Numbered from the stretch's first letter, positions 8,615-15,240 are shown. The stretch: DNA of 64,000 bases from Streptococcus mitis subsp. hohhotensis (GCF_020089495.2 NZ_JAIRCA020000001.1:3465-67464), one strand, 5' to 3'. Notes: generated by a model from the sequence alone, not told the origin. Numbers and translations: made by a program.

Positions 8615-8715
8615 CTCACGCTTTCAATTTGGCGAGTCTGAGCGTGAGGATATCCTGTATAAGAAACAACTCAAAAATCCCCACGCTCTCGGTCGGCAAA
8701 CTTCTGAGCGTGAGG
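8615..8715. other. Two tandem dyads sharing AGCGTGAG stems
   Basis: CTCACGCT (8615-8622) pairs with AGCGTGAG (8641-8648), and CACGCTC (8682-8688) pairs with GAGCGTG (8706-8712). The 3' arms sit in an exact 13-bp direct repeat TCTGAGCGTGAGG at 8637 and 8703. They lie in the leader of the small-ORF operon and could be RNA hairpins or paired protein sites. Confidence 0.55.
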
Positions 8716-8787
8716 CTGTAGGCAAGAAAAAAAGTATTAAAAAGCCATCGTGGCAAGTATAAAAAGATAGAAAAAGAGGTAAAAAAC

Positions 8788-9081
8788 ATGACAACAAAAA
8801 AAGCAACATCAAGCCAACAAGTTCTATTATCGGCTAAGAAACTAGCAGAATTAGGGAACGAATTAACCGACATCATGAATGTTTTAGAAATGAATAACCT
8901 AGCTCTTGAAGGGCTTGAGTTTGCACTACAGAAAGATACAACCATGTTCTTATGGCTTGCTAAAAAATACACTGATACAGCATACGCCCAGAATGAAAAG
9001 CTATACGATCGTCTAAATGAAATAGCCTTTTTGCTTTTGAACAATGACAACGCTAAAGAGCTGGAGGCATACCATGACTAA
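8788..9081 (+). CDS. Small island protein, unknown function
   Basis: A 97-residue, largely helical protein with no recognised domain. It starts the early operon, with GAGGT upstream of ATG. Residues about 15-70 (LSAKKLAELGNELTDIMNVL onward) look like a long amphipathic helix pair, suggesting an oligomerising or partner-binding protein. Its stop overlaps the next small ORF by 8 bp. Confidence 0.65.
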   Translation: MTTKKATSSQQVLLSAKKLAELGNELTDIMNVLEMNNLALEGLEFALQKDTTMFLWLAKKYTDTAYAQNEKLYDRLNEIAFLLLNNDNAKELEAYHD

Positions 9082-9178
9082 AGATATTAAAGAAATGGCA
9101 CAAGCCGAAGACGACTTGCTGAATATAGAACAACCTAAACAAGCGGAATTTATCAAGAACTATAAGGCGAGGGTATAA
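9074..9178 (+). CDS. 34-residue island protein
   Basis: MTKDIKEMAQAEDDLLNIEQ is the start of this acidic-then-basic micro-protein. GGAGG lies 7 bp before ATG, and the start overlaps the preceding stop while the stop lies 1 bp before the next start, a tight operon arrangement that supports translation. No function can be assigned. Confidence 0.55.
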   Translation: MTKDIKEMAQAEDDLLNIEQPKQAEFIKNYKARV

Positions 9179-9179
9179 G

Positions 9180-9395
9180 ATGAATGAACTAGATTTAAGC
9201 AACACACAGGCGTTTTTTGTTAGCGTGGTACTGGTTGGACTGCTGCTTTATTTAAACCACCTAGACCGCAAAAAAAGCGCCCAATTTGAGCGAGAAAACC
9301 AACAGACGATAGAAACACCTAGCGAGGATTTAAACCCTGATTATGGGCGATATATCCAGCTTGCAGGGGGAAGAGTTTACGGAGGGATGAAATGA
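9180..9395 (+). CDS. Small single-pass membrane protein of the island
   Basis: 71 residues: a short N-terminus, one membrane segment (AFFVSVVLVGLLLYL, about residues 11-26), then a charged tail DRKKSAQFERENQQ. The architecture recalls small phage membrane proteins such as superinfection-exclusion or holin-like proteins, but no family is recognised. It overlaps the next gene by 4 bp. Confidence 0.6.
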   Translation: MNELDLSNTQAFFVSVVLVGLLLYLNHLDRKKSAQFERENQQTIETPSEDLNPDYGRYIQLAGGRVYGGMK

Positions 9396-9685
9396 GTTAC
9401 ACAGTGAAGATATACCTTGATAGTGAAAAAATACCAGATGAACCTTATTTTACAAAAGATATTTTTCTAGCTACGTGTATGGACAATGCAACAAAGTTAG
9501 CTGTAACTATGGGCTTGTTGACAAAACAAACGTTGGATTTAGAGACTAAGACAGCTATTTTGAAAACCCTTGATACCATCATAGAAACTCAAAAAGATAT
9601 TTTGCGAGGGGTAGCGAGCGGACAAATAACCTTTTTGAATAAAAGCAAAGGAGAGGAGGCACTGAATGAGTCTATCAGAGAATGA
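9392..9685 (+). CDS. Small island protein, unknown function
   Basis: 97 residues. The N-terminal third is beta-like (YTVKIYLDSEKIPDEPYF) and the rest is helical. It starts with ATGA overlap after the 71-residue membrane protein and overlaps the next gene by 20 bp. No domain is recognised; the tight packing supports it as a real gene. Confidence 0.6.
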   Translation: MSYTVKIYLDSEKIPDEPYFTKDIFLATCMDNATKLAVTMGLLTKQTLDLETKTAILKTLDTIIETQKDILRGVASGQITFLNKSKGEEALNESIRE

Positions 9686-10007
9686 CAAACGAGTATTAAG
9701 ACTAATCAAGGTAGGGGCTGAGCACTCCATAACAGGGGCAGAAATCAGCCTGATCACTAAGCTGGCAGAAAGAACCGTGCAAGATATTATCAGCCGTCTA
9801 ATCACGCGCCATAGCGTTCCTATTGTTGGGGTTCGCCATGGGACATTTAGAGGATATTTTATCCCAGCTAACAAAGAGGAGTTACTGGACGGAGCAAAAG
9901 CATTCTATAACCAAGTACAGGAAGAACAGAAACGCCTAACTGTCCTTTTAAATGCTGATTTAGAGAGCTACAAAGAAACCTTGAAGGAGGTGGGCGGATA
10001 TGTTTAG
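9666..10007 (+). CDS. Winged-helix-like island protein
   Basis: 113 residues. The first 70 (NDKRVLRLIKVGAEHSITGA, then EISLITKLAERTVQDIISRL and an IVGVRHGTFRGYFIP wing) fit a winged HTH in which the first elements bind DNA and the GTFRGYF hairpin forms the wing. The C-terminus is a coiled helix. It is probably a regulator or replication accessory factor. AGGAGG precedes the start. Confidence 0.65.
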   Translation: MSLSENDKRVLRLIKVGAEHSITGAEISLITKLAERTVQDIISRLITRHSVPIVGVRHGTFRGYFIPANKEELLDGAKAFYNQVQEEQKRLTVLLNADLESYKETLKEVGGYV

Positions 10008-10281
10008 CCTAAGCCGAGAAAGTGAGCAAGACCTAGCGCATGGCATTCTGGAGGTAGTGGAAAGATACCTGGAAGCGCGTGATACAGTCAAACCACGACT
10101 GACAGGTTTAATATCAGCCCAGGAAGTCATGGACGAGTTAGATATAAAATATATGACACTCCAAAAGTGGGAAAAAGCAGGGTTAAGGAGATACCAGCCA
10201 CCGCTTGAAGATACTAGGAAAATCTATTACAAAGTTACGGACATCTGGAAGTTTATGGGGGTGGAGAATGGCAAAAACTAA
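10000..10281 (+). CDS. MerR/excisionase-like HTH protein
   Basis: 93 residues. Residues about 42-90 (ISAQEVMDELDIKYMTLQKW, then EKAGLRRYQPPLEDTRKIYYKVTDIWKFM) match the winged HTH of excisionases and MerR-type DNA-binding domains. A role as excisionase (directing excision with the integrase) or as a replication-region binder is plausible. It overlaps its upstream neighbour by 8 bp and the replisome organizer by 14 bp. Confidence 0.65.
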   Translation: MFSLSRESEQDLAHGILEVVERYLEARDTVKPRLTGLISAQEVMDELDIKYMTLQKWEKAGLRRYQPPLEDTRKIYYKVTDIWKFMGVENGKN

Positions 10282-11077
10282 AATATATTTTTGGCTAAAA
10301 ATTGATAAGAAATTTTTTGATAATATTTTTATCAAGAGACTAAAAACGGTACCTGGTGGGTACACTATGACGGTGATTTATATTAGGCTCATGCTAGAGA
10401 GCTTAGAAAGTGACTGTATTTTATACTATGAGGGTTACTTTGACAATCTTAAGGAAGAGTTAGCCCTAAAATTAGACGTATCGGAAGATGATATAGATAT
10501 GACCATGGCATACTTTACTAAATGTGGTCTAATACAAGTTGATGAAGATAAAAACGCAGAACTACCGCAGGCAAAAGCCTTGGTACAGCAGGAAACCAAC
10601 CAAGCAGCATACATGCGAGAATATCGGAAACAGCAACGAGAACAAAAGGAAAATCTTACAATGTCATCTGACAATCTTACATTGTTAACTACATGTAAGA
10701 CAGAGATAGAGATAGAGATAGAGAAAGAGATAGAGATAGAGTTAGAAGAAGAGATAGAGAAAAAAACTTCTTCTGCTCCTACTGCTGAAATCTCTAACTA
10801 TTACCAAAAGCGTATAGGGGTTATGGATGGGCAACAATATCAAATACTGACTGACTATCTCACTCTTGACGGTATGGAGCTAGAGGTTATCAAGATTGCT
10901 ATAGACAAGGCTGCAGATAACGGCAAGCGATCTTTTAGCTATATCAATTCAATACTCAAGAACTGGAGACAGAATGGTATTAGAACCATGGTACAAGTCG
11001 AAGATGAACAGAGACTGTTTCAGCAAAAGAAACAAGGTCAGTCTGACGATGATATTCAAGATCCGTTTATCTACTGA
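10268..11077 (+). CDS. Replisome organizer (DnaD-like)
   Basis: 269 residues. The start MAKTKIYFW at 10268 is preferred because KIYFWLKIDKKFF..IF is the standard N-terminus of phage replisome organizers and a Shine-Dalgarno GGTGGAG precedes it. The domains are an N-terminal winged helix (1-110), a low-complexity EIEIEIEKEIEIELEEEIEK linker, and a C-terminal DnaD/DnaB_2-type region (about 185-250) with FSYINSILKNW. The family binds the phage or satellite origin and recruits the helicase loader encoded next. The linker is encoded by a GAGATA hexanucleotide run at 10694-10760 that is prone to slippage. Confidence 0.85.
   Translation: MAKTKIYFWLKIDKKFFDNIFIKRLKTVPGGYTMTVIYIRLMLESLESDCILYYEGYFDNLKEELALKLDVSEDDIDMTMAYFTKCGLIQVDEDKNAELPQAKALVQQETNQAAYMREYRKQQREQKENLTMSSDNLTLLTTCKTEIEIEIEKEIEIELEEEIEKKTSSAPTAEISNYYQKRIGVMDGQQYQILTDYLTLDGMELEVIKIAIDKAADNGKRSFSYINSILKNWRQNGIRTMVQVEDEQRLFQQKKQGQSDDDIQDPFIY
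10694..10760 (+). repeat. GAGATA microsatellite inside the replisome organizer
   Basis: Roughly eleven imperfect GAGATA/GAGTTA/GAAGAA hexamers encode alternating Glu-Ile. Hexamer gain or loss would keep the frame and change only the linker length between the origin-binding and DnaD-like domains. Confidence 0.8.
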
Positions 11078-11092
11078 CGGAGAGGAGAAACA

Positions 11093-11917
11093 ATGGAATT
11101 ACTGAATACAGACCAGCTCAATGAAAAAATAAAGGTCACTGATGAGCTTTGCCCAACCCATCAGATTAACCTAGTACAATTCAAAAAGCCAGATGGTTAT
11201 ACATCACCCTACTGCATGGAATGTACTAGGGAGAACATCAAACAGACGGAGCTAGAGGGCATAGAAAAAGCCCTAGGCCATGATCTGGACTCTTCAACCT
11301 ATGATGTGCTAGCGCGTGAAAGTACGGTGTCAAATGAGCTGAGAGAGGCCTCTTTTAGCACTTTCAAAGCCGAGACAAAAGAGGAACACGAGGCCAAGGA
11401 GTTTGCTATCAAACAAGCTAAGGAGTACCTAAACGGTATGACAGGGAACACGCTAATTATGGGCAATCCAGGTACTGGCAAAAGTCATTTATGCTATTCT
11501 ATGGCCAAAGCCATTAACGAGGGTTATAAGTCTAGGAATGAGCCTAAGAGTGTGCTTTTTGTCAGTATTACTGAGATTATCACGCGCATTCAGTCAGGTT
11601 GGCAATATAGACAGAGTGATTTTACAGAGTATGACGCCTTGAAGTTGCTGACCGAGGTTGACTATCTCTTTATTGATGATTTAGGAACAGAAAGCGTTAT
11701 GAACAGCCAAAAAAATGAAGCTAATAATTGGGTACAGGCCTTTCTTTTCAAGATTTTTGATAAGCGAGACACAACTATCATCAACACCAATCACAACGGA
11801 AAAGAGCTGGCCAGAATTTATAATGATAAGCTAGTCAGTCGCATTGGGAAACGATCAGAGGGGCACGTATTTATTATTACAGACATTAAAGATAAGAGGA
11901 TGAAGCGCAATTTTTAG
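11093..11917 (+). CDS. DnaC-like helicase loader ATPase
   Basis: 274 residues. The N-terminal zinc-ribbon-like part has CPTHQINLVQFKKPDGYTSP followed by YCMEC. The AAA+ domain has Walker A GNPGTGKSH (about residue 125), Walker B YLFIDDLG, sensor NTNH and a SRIGKRSEG arginine-finger region. It loads the replicative helicase at the origin chosen by the adjacent replisome organizer; the helicase itself must come from the host or a helper phage, since none is encoded here. Confidence 0.92.
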   Translation: MELLNTDQLNEKIKVTDELCPTHQINLVQFKKPDGYTSPYCMECTRENIKQTELEGIEKALGHDLDSSTYDVLARESTVSNELREASFSTFKAETKEEHEAKEFAIKQAKEYLNGMTGNTLIMGNPGTGKSHLCYSMAKAINEGYKSRNEPKSVLFVSITEIITRIQSGWQYRQSDFTEYDALKLLTEVDYLFIDDLGTESVMNSQKNEANNWVQAFLFKIFDKRDTTIINTNHNGKELARIYNDKLVSRIGKRSEGHVFIITDIKDKRMKRNF

Positions 11918-11938
11918 CCGGAGAAAGAGAGGAACCCC

Positions 11939-12397
11939 ATGACAGAACAAACATACTTTGAACAGGCAGATCAGGAACTGGAGGAACTCAATCGCAAACG
12001 TGATGATTTTATGGCGGATGCAACACCAGTATGTCTTGAAGATACGCCTAAACTGATTGAACTAGGTGAGAAACTCCGGACGGAAGACACCAGCATAAAT
12101 GCTTATGAGTTATACAGACACCCTGAAGCGCGTGCAAAGTTATTCGCCCAAATCGCGGAAGCCTGCTTCTTGCTGATTACAGATAGTTCACCAGTACCAG
12201 TGCAGCCAACACAAGCACAGCGGATACATTTTTGCGAGTATTTGGAAGGACAGTTCCAGAATATCATTAAGAAGTTGATTGCAGGAACTGACAAGCAAGT
12301 TCTGGAGTCTTTACTTGAAGCTTTGCAACTGCCCGAAGAAAAACAAGCTCAGTTTGTCTGTGATGTGGTAGTAAGTGGCTTGCTCAGTGAAGAATAG
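11939..12397 (+). CDS. Island protein, unknown function
   Basis: 152 residues, acidic and helical (N-terminal TYFEQADQELEELNRKRDDF), with no recognised domain. AGAGAGG precedes ATG. It is the last gene of the replication operon, followed by two hairpins. Confidence 0.65.
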   Translation: MTEQTYFEQADQELEELNRKRDDFMADATPVCLEDTPKLIELGEKLRTEDTSINAYELYRHPEARAKLFAQIAEACFLLITDSSPVPVQPTQAQRIHFCEYLEGQFQNIIKKLIAGTDKQVLESLLEALQLPEEKQAQFVCDVVVSGLLSEE

Positions 12398-12401
12398 TAG
12401 C

Positions 12402-12462
12402 AAAGGGGCTTTGCCTCTTTTTGTGATTTCATTACTACTAACCCAATCGATTTGGGTTTTTC
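12402..12462 (+). terminator. Two tandem hairpin terminators
   Basis: AAAGGGGC-TTT-GCCTCTTTTT at about 12402-12422, then AACCCAA (12440-12446) pairing with TTGGGTT (12452-12458) followed by T residues. They close the replication operon. Confidence 0.75.
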
Positions 12463-12478
12463 CATATAGGGGGAAATA

Positions 12479-12982
12479 ATGAAGCAGTTAGCAATAGAAA
12501 CAATCACTAAACCAATGAAGCTGAGAGGAATAACTAAGGGTATAGCCGAGTTGGACGGTCAACGTTTAGAGATTGATTTGGATAGTTTAATGATTGATTT
12601 TGGTGGAGAGTCATTTGAATTAGACAGAATAGCAGGAACTAAGGGAGGTAATCGATATTTCTTTCTTTGCCCTGATTGTGGGAGACGGTGCAGGTTGCTT
12701 TATAAACGATATTTATATTTTAGTTGCGGTACTTGTCTAGATATCCACAAGAGCACCCTGAACCGTAGTAAAACGGATTGCCAATACTACTGGGAGCTTG
12801 CACTAAAAGAAGCCAGAAAGGTAGAACCAGGGTGGAGTCCTAGACGTGGTGGATATATGTTTGATGGTTTCCCCGAAAGACCCACGTATATGAAACGTGA
12901 CAGGTATCATAAGCACTATAAGAAGTTTTTGAAGTATATTGAAAAAGGGGATAGATTTTGGCTGAATGGTTCGAGATTGTGA
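12479..12982 (+). CDS. Zinc-ribbon island protein
   Basis: 167 residues. A central zinc ribbon FLCPDCGRRCRLLYKRYLYF followed by SCGTC has four spaced cysteines (about residues 62-85); the C-terminus is basic and aromatic (HKHYKKFLKYI). It probably binds DNA or RNA. GGGGGAAATA precedes ATG. It sits alone between two terminators and the repeat arrays, so it could act on them. Confidence 0.7.
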   Translation: MKQLAIETITKPMKLRGITKGIAELDGQRLEIDLDSLMIDFGGESFELDRIAGTKGGNRYFFLCPDCGRRCRLLYKRYLYFSCGTCLDIHKSTLNRSKTDCQYYWELALKEARKVEPGWSPRRGGYMFDGFPERPTYMKRDRYHKHYKKFLKYIEKGDRFWLNGSRL

Positions 12983-13084
12983 GACAATATGAAGTAGTGT
13001 GCAATTTACAAAACGAACAAATACTACATATTAGACGGTTTGAATGTTAAAAAAGCTAGATATATCAAGGATTTAAGTAAGTAG

Positions 13085-13123
13085 AGCGTTCCAAAAAAGG
13101 ATGCGGTAAGCGTTCCAAAAAAA
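13085..13123 (+). repeat. Direct repeat AGCGTTCCAAAAAA
   Basis: Two copies start 24 bp apart (13085 and 13109) at the left edge of the non-coding 12983-14207 region, immediately before the AAGGTT array. Confidence 0.6.
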
Positions 13124-13148
13124 GGGTGAGGTTGCATATAAAAAGTAC

Positions 13149-13401
13149 AAGGTTAGTACAAGGTCACATACTTCAAAATAGCAAGGTTTTAGCAAGGTAC
13201 AGGGCTTTTTTTCTAGTGATAGAACCCTAAGATTACCCTAAGGTATAGCTACTTTTTTAGAACCATAGAACGGTAAGGTTTTGGTGAGGTAAGAGCAAAA
13301 AATGTAAAGGTTTTGTCAAGGTTGCGTATTTAAAAGCCCCAAGGTTACCACAAGGTAGAGAGGTTTACCGAGGGTTAGAAAAGGTGAGGTTTTGGTTAGG
13401 T
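13149..13401 (+). repeat. Array of eight AAGGTT pairs with 11-bp internal period
   Basis: Pairs of the form AAGGTT-N5-AAGGT start at 13149, 13183, 13229, 13275, 13307, 13341, 13360 and 13386. In seven pairs the two half-sites are 11 bp apart; in the 13360 pair they are 10 bp apart. Some copies read GAGGT, TAGGT or AAGATT. There is no coding frame. One-helical-turn spacing suggests tandem protein binding on one DNA face: origin iterons or response-regulator-like sites. Confidence 0.75.
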
Positions 13402-13442
13402 AGTAGCAGTAAATATGCCTGACAAATGGCAGGGTTATGTGT

Positions 13443-13470
13443 GTTGAACTCCGAGCGAACGCCGAGAAAG
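13443..13470 (+). repeat. Island 28-bp motif, copy 2
   Basis: GTTGAACTCCGAGCGAACGC then CGAGAAAG, lying exactly between the two repeat arrays. Copy 1 is at 6634 and copy 3 at 14110. Confidence 0.6.
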
Positions 13471-13479
13471 TGGCTATAT

Positions 13480-14036
13480 TCCCCTATCATTTATCAAGCA
13501 GATAAGAGCAATAATAACCCTCCTTAACTCCCTGAGAAACGACAAGCAGATAAGCGGAGTTTTTACCCCTCTTATTTCGGATTTACTCCTTGCAGAATGA
13601 CAAGCAGATAAGGACGACAATAAGCCTTCTTAATTGCTTACAAAACGATAGGAAGTTAAGATGAATTTAAAAGCCCCTTATTTTCGTTTTTCTCCTTGTC
13701 AAACGGTAAGGAAATAAGACAGGAAATAACATCGCTTATTTTGATTCTACTCCCTGAAAAACTGTAAGGAGATAAGGAGACTTATTAGCTTCCTTAATTT
13801 GGATTTTCTCCTTACAAAATGACAGGGAAATAAGAACTAAAATAACTCCCCTTATTTTCCTACCAAATGATAAGGAGATAAGAGCAGTTTAAAAGTCTGT
13901 TATTTTGGATTTGTTGCTTATAAAACGATAAGCAGATAAGCAAAGAAATAACTTGCCTTAATTGCTTGCAGAATGACAAGGAAAGAAGAGAAATAAAAAC
14001 ATCCCTTAATTGCTTATCAAACCATAAGGAGATACG
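13480..14036 (+). repeat. Array of eleven 27-bp dyad repeats with two spacer lengths
   Basis: The consensus is CTCCTTA-CAAAACGA-TAAGGAG-ATAAG, a 7-bp dyad with an 8-bp centre. Copies start at 13480 (degenerate), 13528, 13586, 13634, 13692, 13750, 13808, 13856, 13914, 13962 and 14010. Start-to-start steps are only 48 or 58 bp, differing by one helical turn: the longer ones carry an extra 10 bp (roughly TTTGGATTTT). The innermost base pair varies in a compensating way (A-T in some copies, G-C in others). The spacers share a weak purine-then-pyrimidine pattern, unlike CRISPR spacers. Confidence 0.8.
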
Positions 14037-14109
14037 GGGGCTATCTCCCTCCCCACGCGCTTCTATGAGCTTCACACCGTCATTGTACATTTTTTCTCAC
14101 GGGAAGTCA

Positions 14110-14137
14110 TTTGAAGCTAGAGCGAACATAGAGAAAA
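14110..14137 (+). repeat. Island 28-bp motif, copy 3 (diverged)
   Basis: TTTGAAGCTAGAGCGAACAT then AGAGAAAA, lying just after the 27-bp dyad array and upstream of the ArpU-like gene. Confidence 0.5.
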
Positions 14138-14207
14138 CGAAAAAAAAGCCAAGGCGCCCCACCTCAGCTATAATCTCAATAATATTATATCATGAAGGAG
14201 CGAACTA

Positions 14208-14600
14208 ATGGAGCTGGATAAGTTTAAAACGATGATGAACGTAAGAGAGCGGATGACTTACTTTCTGAGATTCCAGAGGATGGCAGGGAGTGAAAACCAA
14301 GTTACGATAGATGAAGAGGCTTGGGAACTTGTCTTACCTGATCAGTGGAATTTGAGCGGTGAGCATGAAAAAGCAATCCGTGAGGGGTTGGAAATATTCG
14401 CCAACGATATCAATAAGATAGAGAACGACCGAGCCAGAAAATACTTTATTATCCATTATTGCTATATGAGAAAGAAAACAATGAGCGAATGCGTAGAAAT
14501 GGCAGGTACTAGCTCCACTAGTTATCACCGATACAAACAGATAGCCGTCTTAAACTTTGCGAGAATCCACCAGAACGGAGAGCTAGAAGTGTATAGGTAG
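14208..14600 (+). CDS. ArpU-like phage transcriptional regulator
   Basis: 130 residues. The C-terminal half (RKYFIIHYCYMRKKTMSECV, then SSTSYHRYKQIAVLNFARI) is the sigma-70-region-4-like HTH typical of ArpU/RinA-type late-gene regulators, which in phages and satellites switch on packaging or late functions. GAAGGAGCG precedes ATG. No late genes lie downstream inside the island, so it may act on its own tail operon or on a helper phage. Confidence 0.75.
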   Translation: MELDKFKTMMNVRERMTYFLRFQRMAGSENQVTIDEEAWELVLPDQWNLSGEHEKAIREGLEIFANDINKIENDRARKYFIIHYCYMRKKTMSECVEMAGTSSTSYHRYKQIAVLNFARIHQNGELEVYR

Positions 14601-14653
14601 GCGTTTGTGGTGTTTTGTTGAGAAATGTTGAGATTTAAGTGAGGGGGAATGAC

Positions 14654-14806
14654 ATGATTGAAGATTTTTTGATTGATCTGGAGAATATCCAATTAGAGGA
14701 TATAGACATAGATTTAAACATGGATATAGACATAGATTTTGAAATAGATGTTGACTTTGATGGGTTAGATTTAACCTTACTACAAGAGTTAGAAGCATAT
14801 AAGTAG
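14654..14806 (+). CDS. Extremely acidic 50-residue protein
   Basis: Starts MIEDFLIDLENIQLEDIDID; 18 of 50 residues are Asp or Glu against a single Lys (the last residue). The middle alternates hydrophobic and acidic residues (DIDIDLNMDIDIDFEIDVDF), as in a solvent-exposed beta strand. GAGGGGGA lies 5 bp before ATG. The DNA contains an internal duplication of GATATAGACATAGATTT. Charge and size fit DNA-mimic proteins (anti-restriction or anti-CRISPR types), but no family is recognised. Confidence 0.6.
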   Translation: MIEDFLIDLENIQLEDIDIDLNMDIDIDFEIDVDFDGLDLTLLQELEAYK

Positions 14807-14953
14807 GCAAATGTAGGCTGAGGCTTCATATTCGCCCCCTATTTTGCTTTGTTTCGTACTGGACAAAAAACACCACGGACAAACTACAAGCCCTTAGAAA
14901 CGAATCTAGGGACTTTTGTGAGGTCACAATCTTATAAACCACGCGCTTCATGG

Positions 14954-15058
14954 TATAATATACCTATCAGCAACCAGCAATAAAAAAAGCACGTTTGACC
15001 GTGCTAGTTTCTTGCCTGCTGAACTCGTTAAATCTTAGCCCTTTTGTGGGGCTTTTTT
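14954..15058 (+). ncRNA. Possible small RNA near the right end of the island
   Basis: An extended -10 promoter TGGTATAAT (TATAAT at 14954-14959) is followed, without an ORF, by a hairpin AGCACG (14988-14993) / CGTGCT (15000-15005) and an intrinsic terminator AGCCC (15037-15041) / GGGCT (15049-15053) with a T run to 15058. This would give an RNA of about 90 nt. The -35 is poor. The rest of 14807-15275 holds a TGTGA..TCACA dyad (14916-14927), the arm repeats and attR. Confidence 0.4.
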
Positions 15059-15088
15059 GCTCCCCTTTTTGCGTACTTTGGGGGAGCA
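15056..15088 (+). repeat. Right GCTCCCC arm-type repeats
   Basis: The exact 17-bp copy of the left motif at 15056-15072, followed by the inverted copy GGGGGAGCAA. It lies about 100 bp inside the candidate attR core. Confidence 0.45.
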
Positions 15089-15179
15089 AGTAGTAAAAAG
15101 TAATGTTAGTATTTTTTGTTAAAAAGCGCGTGATATAAGGGTCAGGAAGCCCTAAGGAAACCTAAAATAATAATTCTTT

Positions 15180-15198
15180 TATTATGTAGAAAAATGAC
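15180..15198 (+). repeat. Candidate attR core
   Basis: The partner of the repeat at 4061-4079; both share TGTAGAAAAATGA exactly. It lies between the element's last hairpin and the GH125 promoter, so the GH125 -10 box (15235) is host sequence. Confidence 0.55.
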
Positions 15199-15234
15199 TA
15201 TCATTTGTGTATGTATTTTCTGTCTCAAAAGCTA

Positions 15235-15240
15235 TATACT
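15235..15240 (+). promoter_or_regulatory. -10 box of the GH125 operon promoter
   Basis: TATACT lies 36 bp upstream of the GH125 start, with a weak -35 (TGTATT) 17 bp earlier. The region lies just right of the candidate attR, so it is host DNA and the operon keeps its own promoter after insertion. Confidence 0.5.

Larger units (their letters stand above)
4061..15198. mobile_element. Integrated phage-satellite-like chromosomal island, about 11.1 kb
   Basis: The block splits the GH92 and GH125 genes, which belong to one locus. Its order is integrase and RhuM and repressor (minus), a divergent regulatory region, Cro-like, Rha, a string of small overlapping ORFs, replisome organizer, DnaC-like loader, small ORFs, repeat arrays, ArpU-like protein and an acidic micro-ORF. 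Capsid, tail, terminase and lysis genes are absent, and the length is typical of phage-inducible or phage-like chromosomal islands of Gram-positive bacteria rather than a full prophage. The ends are inferred from a 19-bp direct repeat (18/19 identical). The satellite label is inference: a decayed prophage would look similar, but the genes present show no obvious damage. Confidence 0.8.

Noticed and set aside
8616-9050. 144-codon minus-strand ORF
   Set aside because: It runs antisense to the well-supported 8788-9081 gene and has no ribosome site or recognisable content.
13480-14036. CRISPR array
   Set aside because: The units vary in sequence, are dyads with two fixed spacings, and the spacers (21 or 31 bp) resemble each other. 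No cas genes are present.
13860-14208. Minus- and plus-strand ORFs of 76-80 codons within the dyad array
   Set aside because: They follow the repeat periodicity by chance, have no ribosome sites and no protein-like composition.
4156-15072. TTTGCTCCCCTTTTTGC 17-bp repeat as the att core
   Set aside because: It is an exact repeat, but it lies inside a second, outer repeat pair at about 80-100 bp distance, and further GCTCCCC copies are present at each end, as expected of integrase arm sites. Kept only as an alternative.
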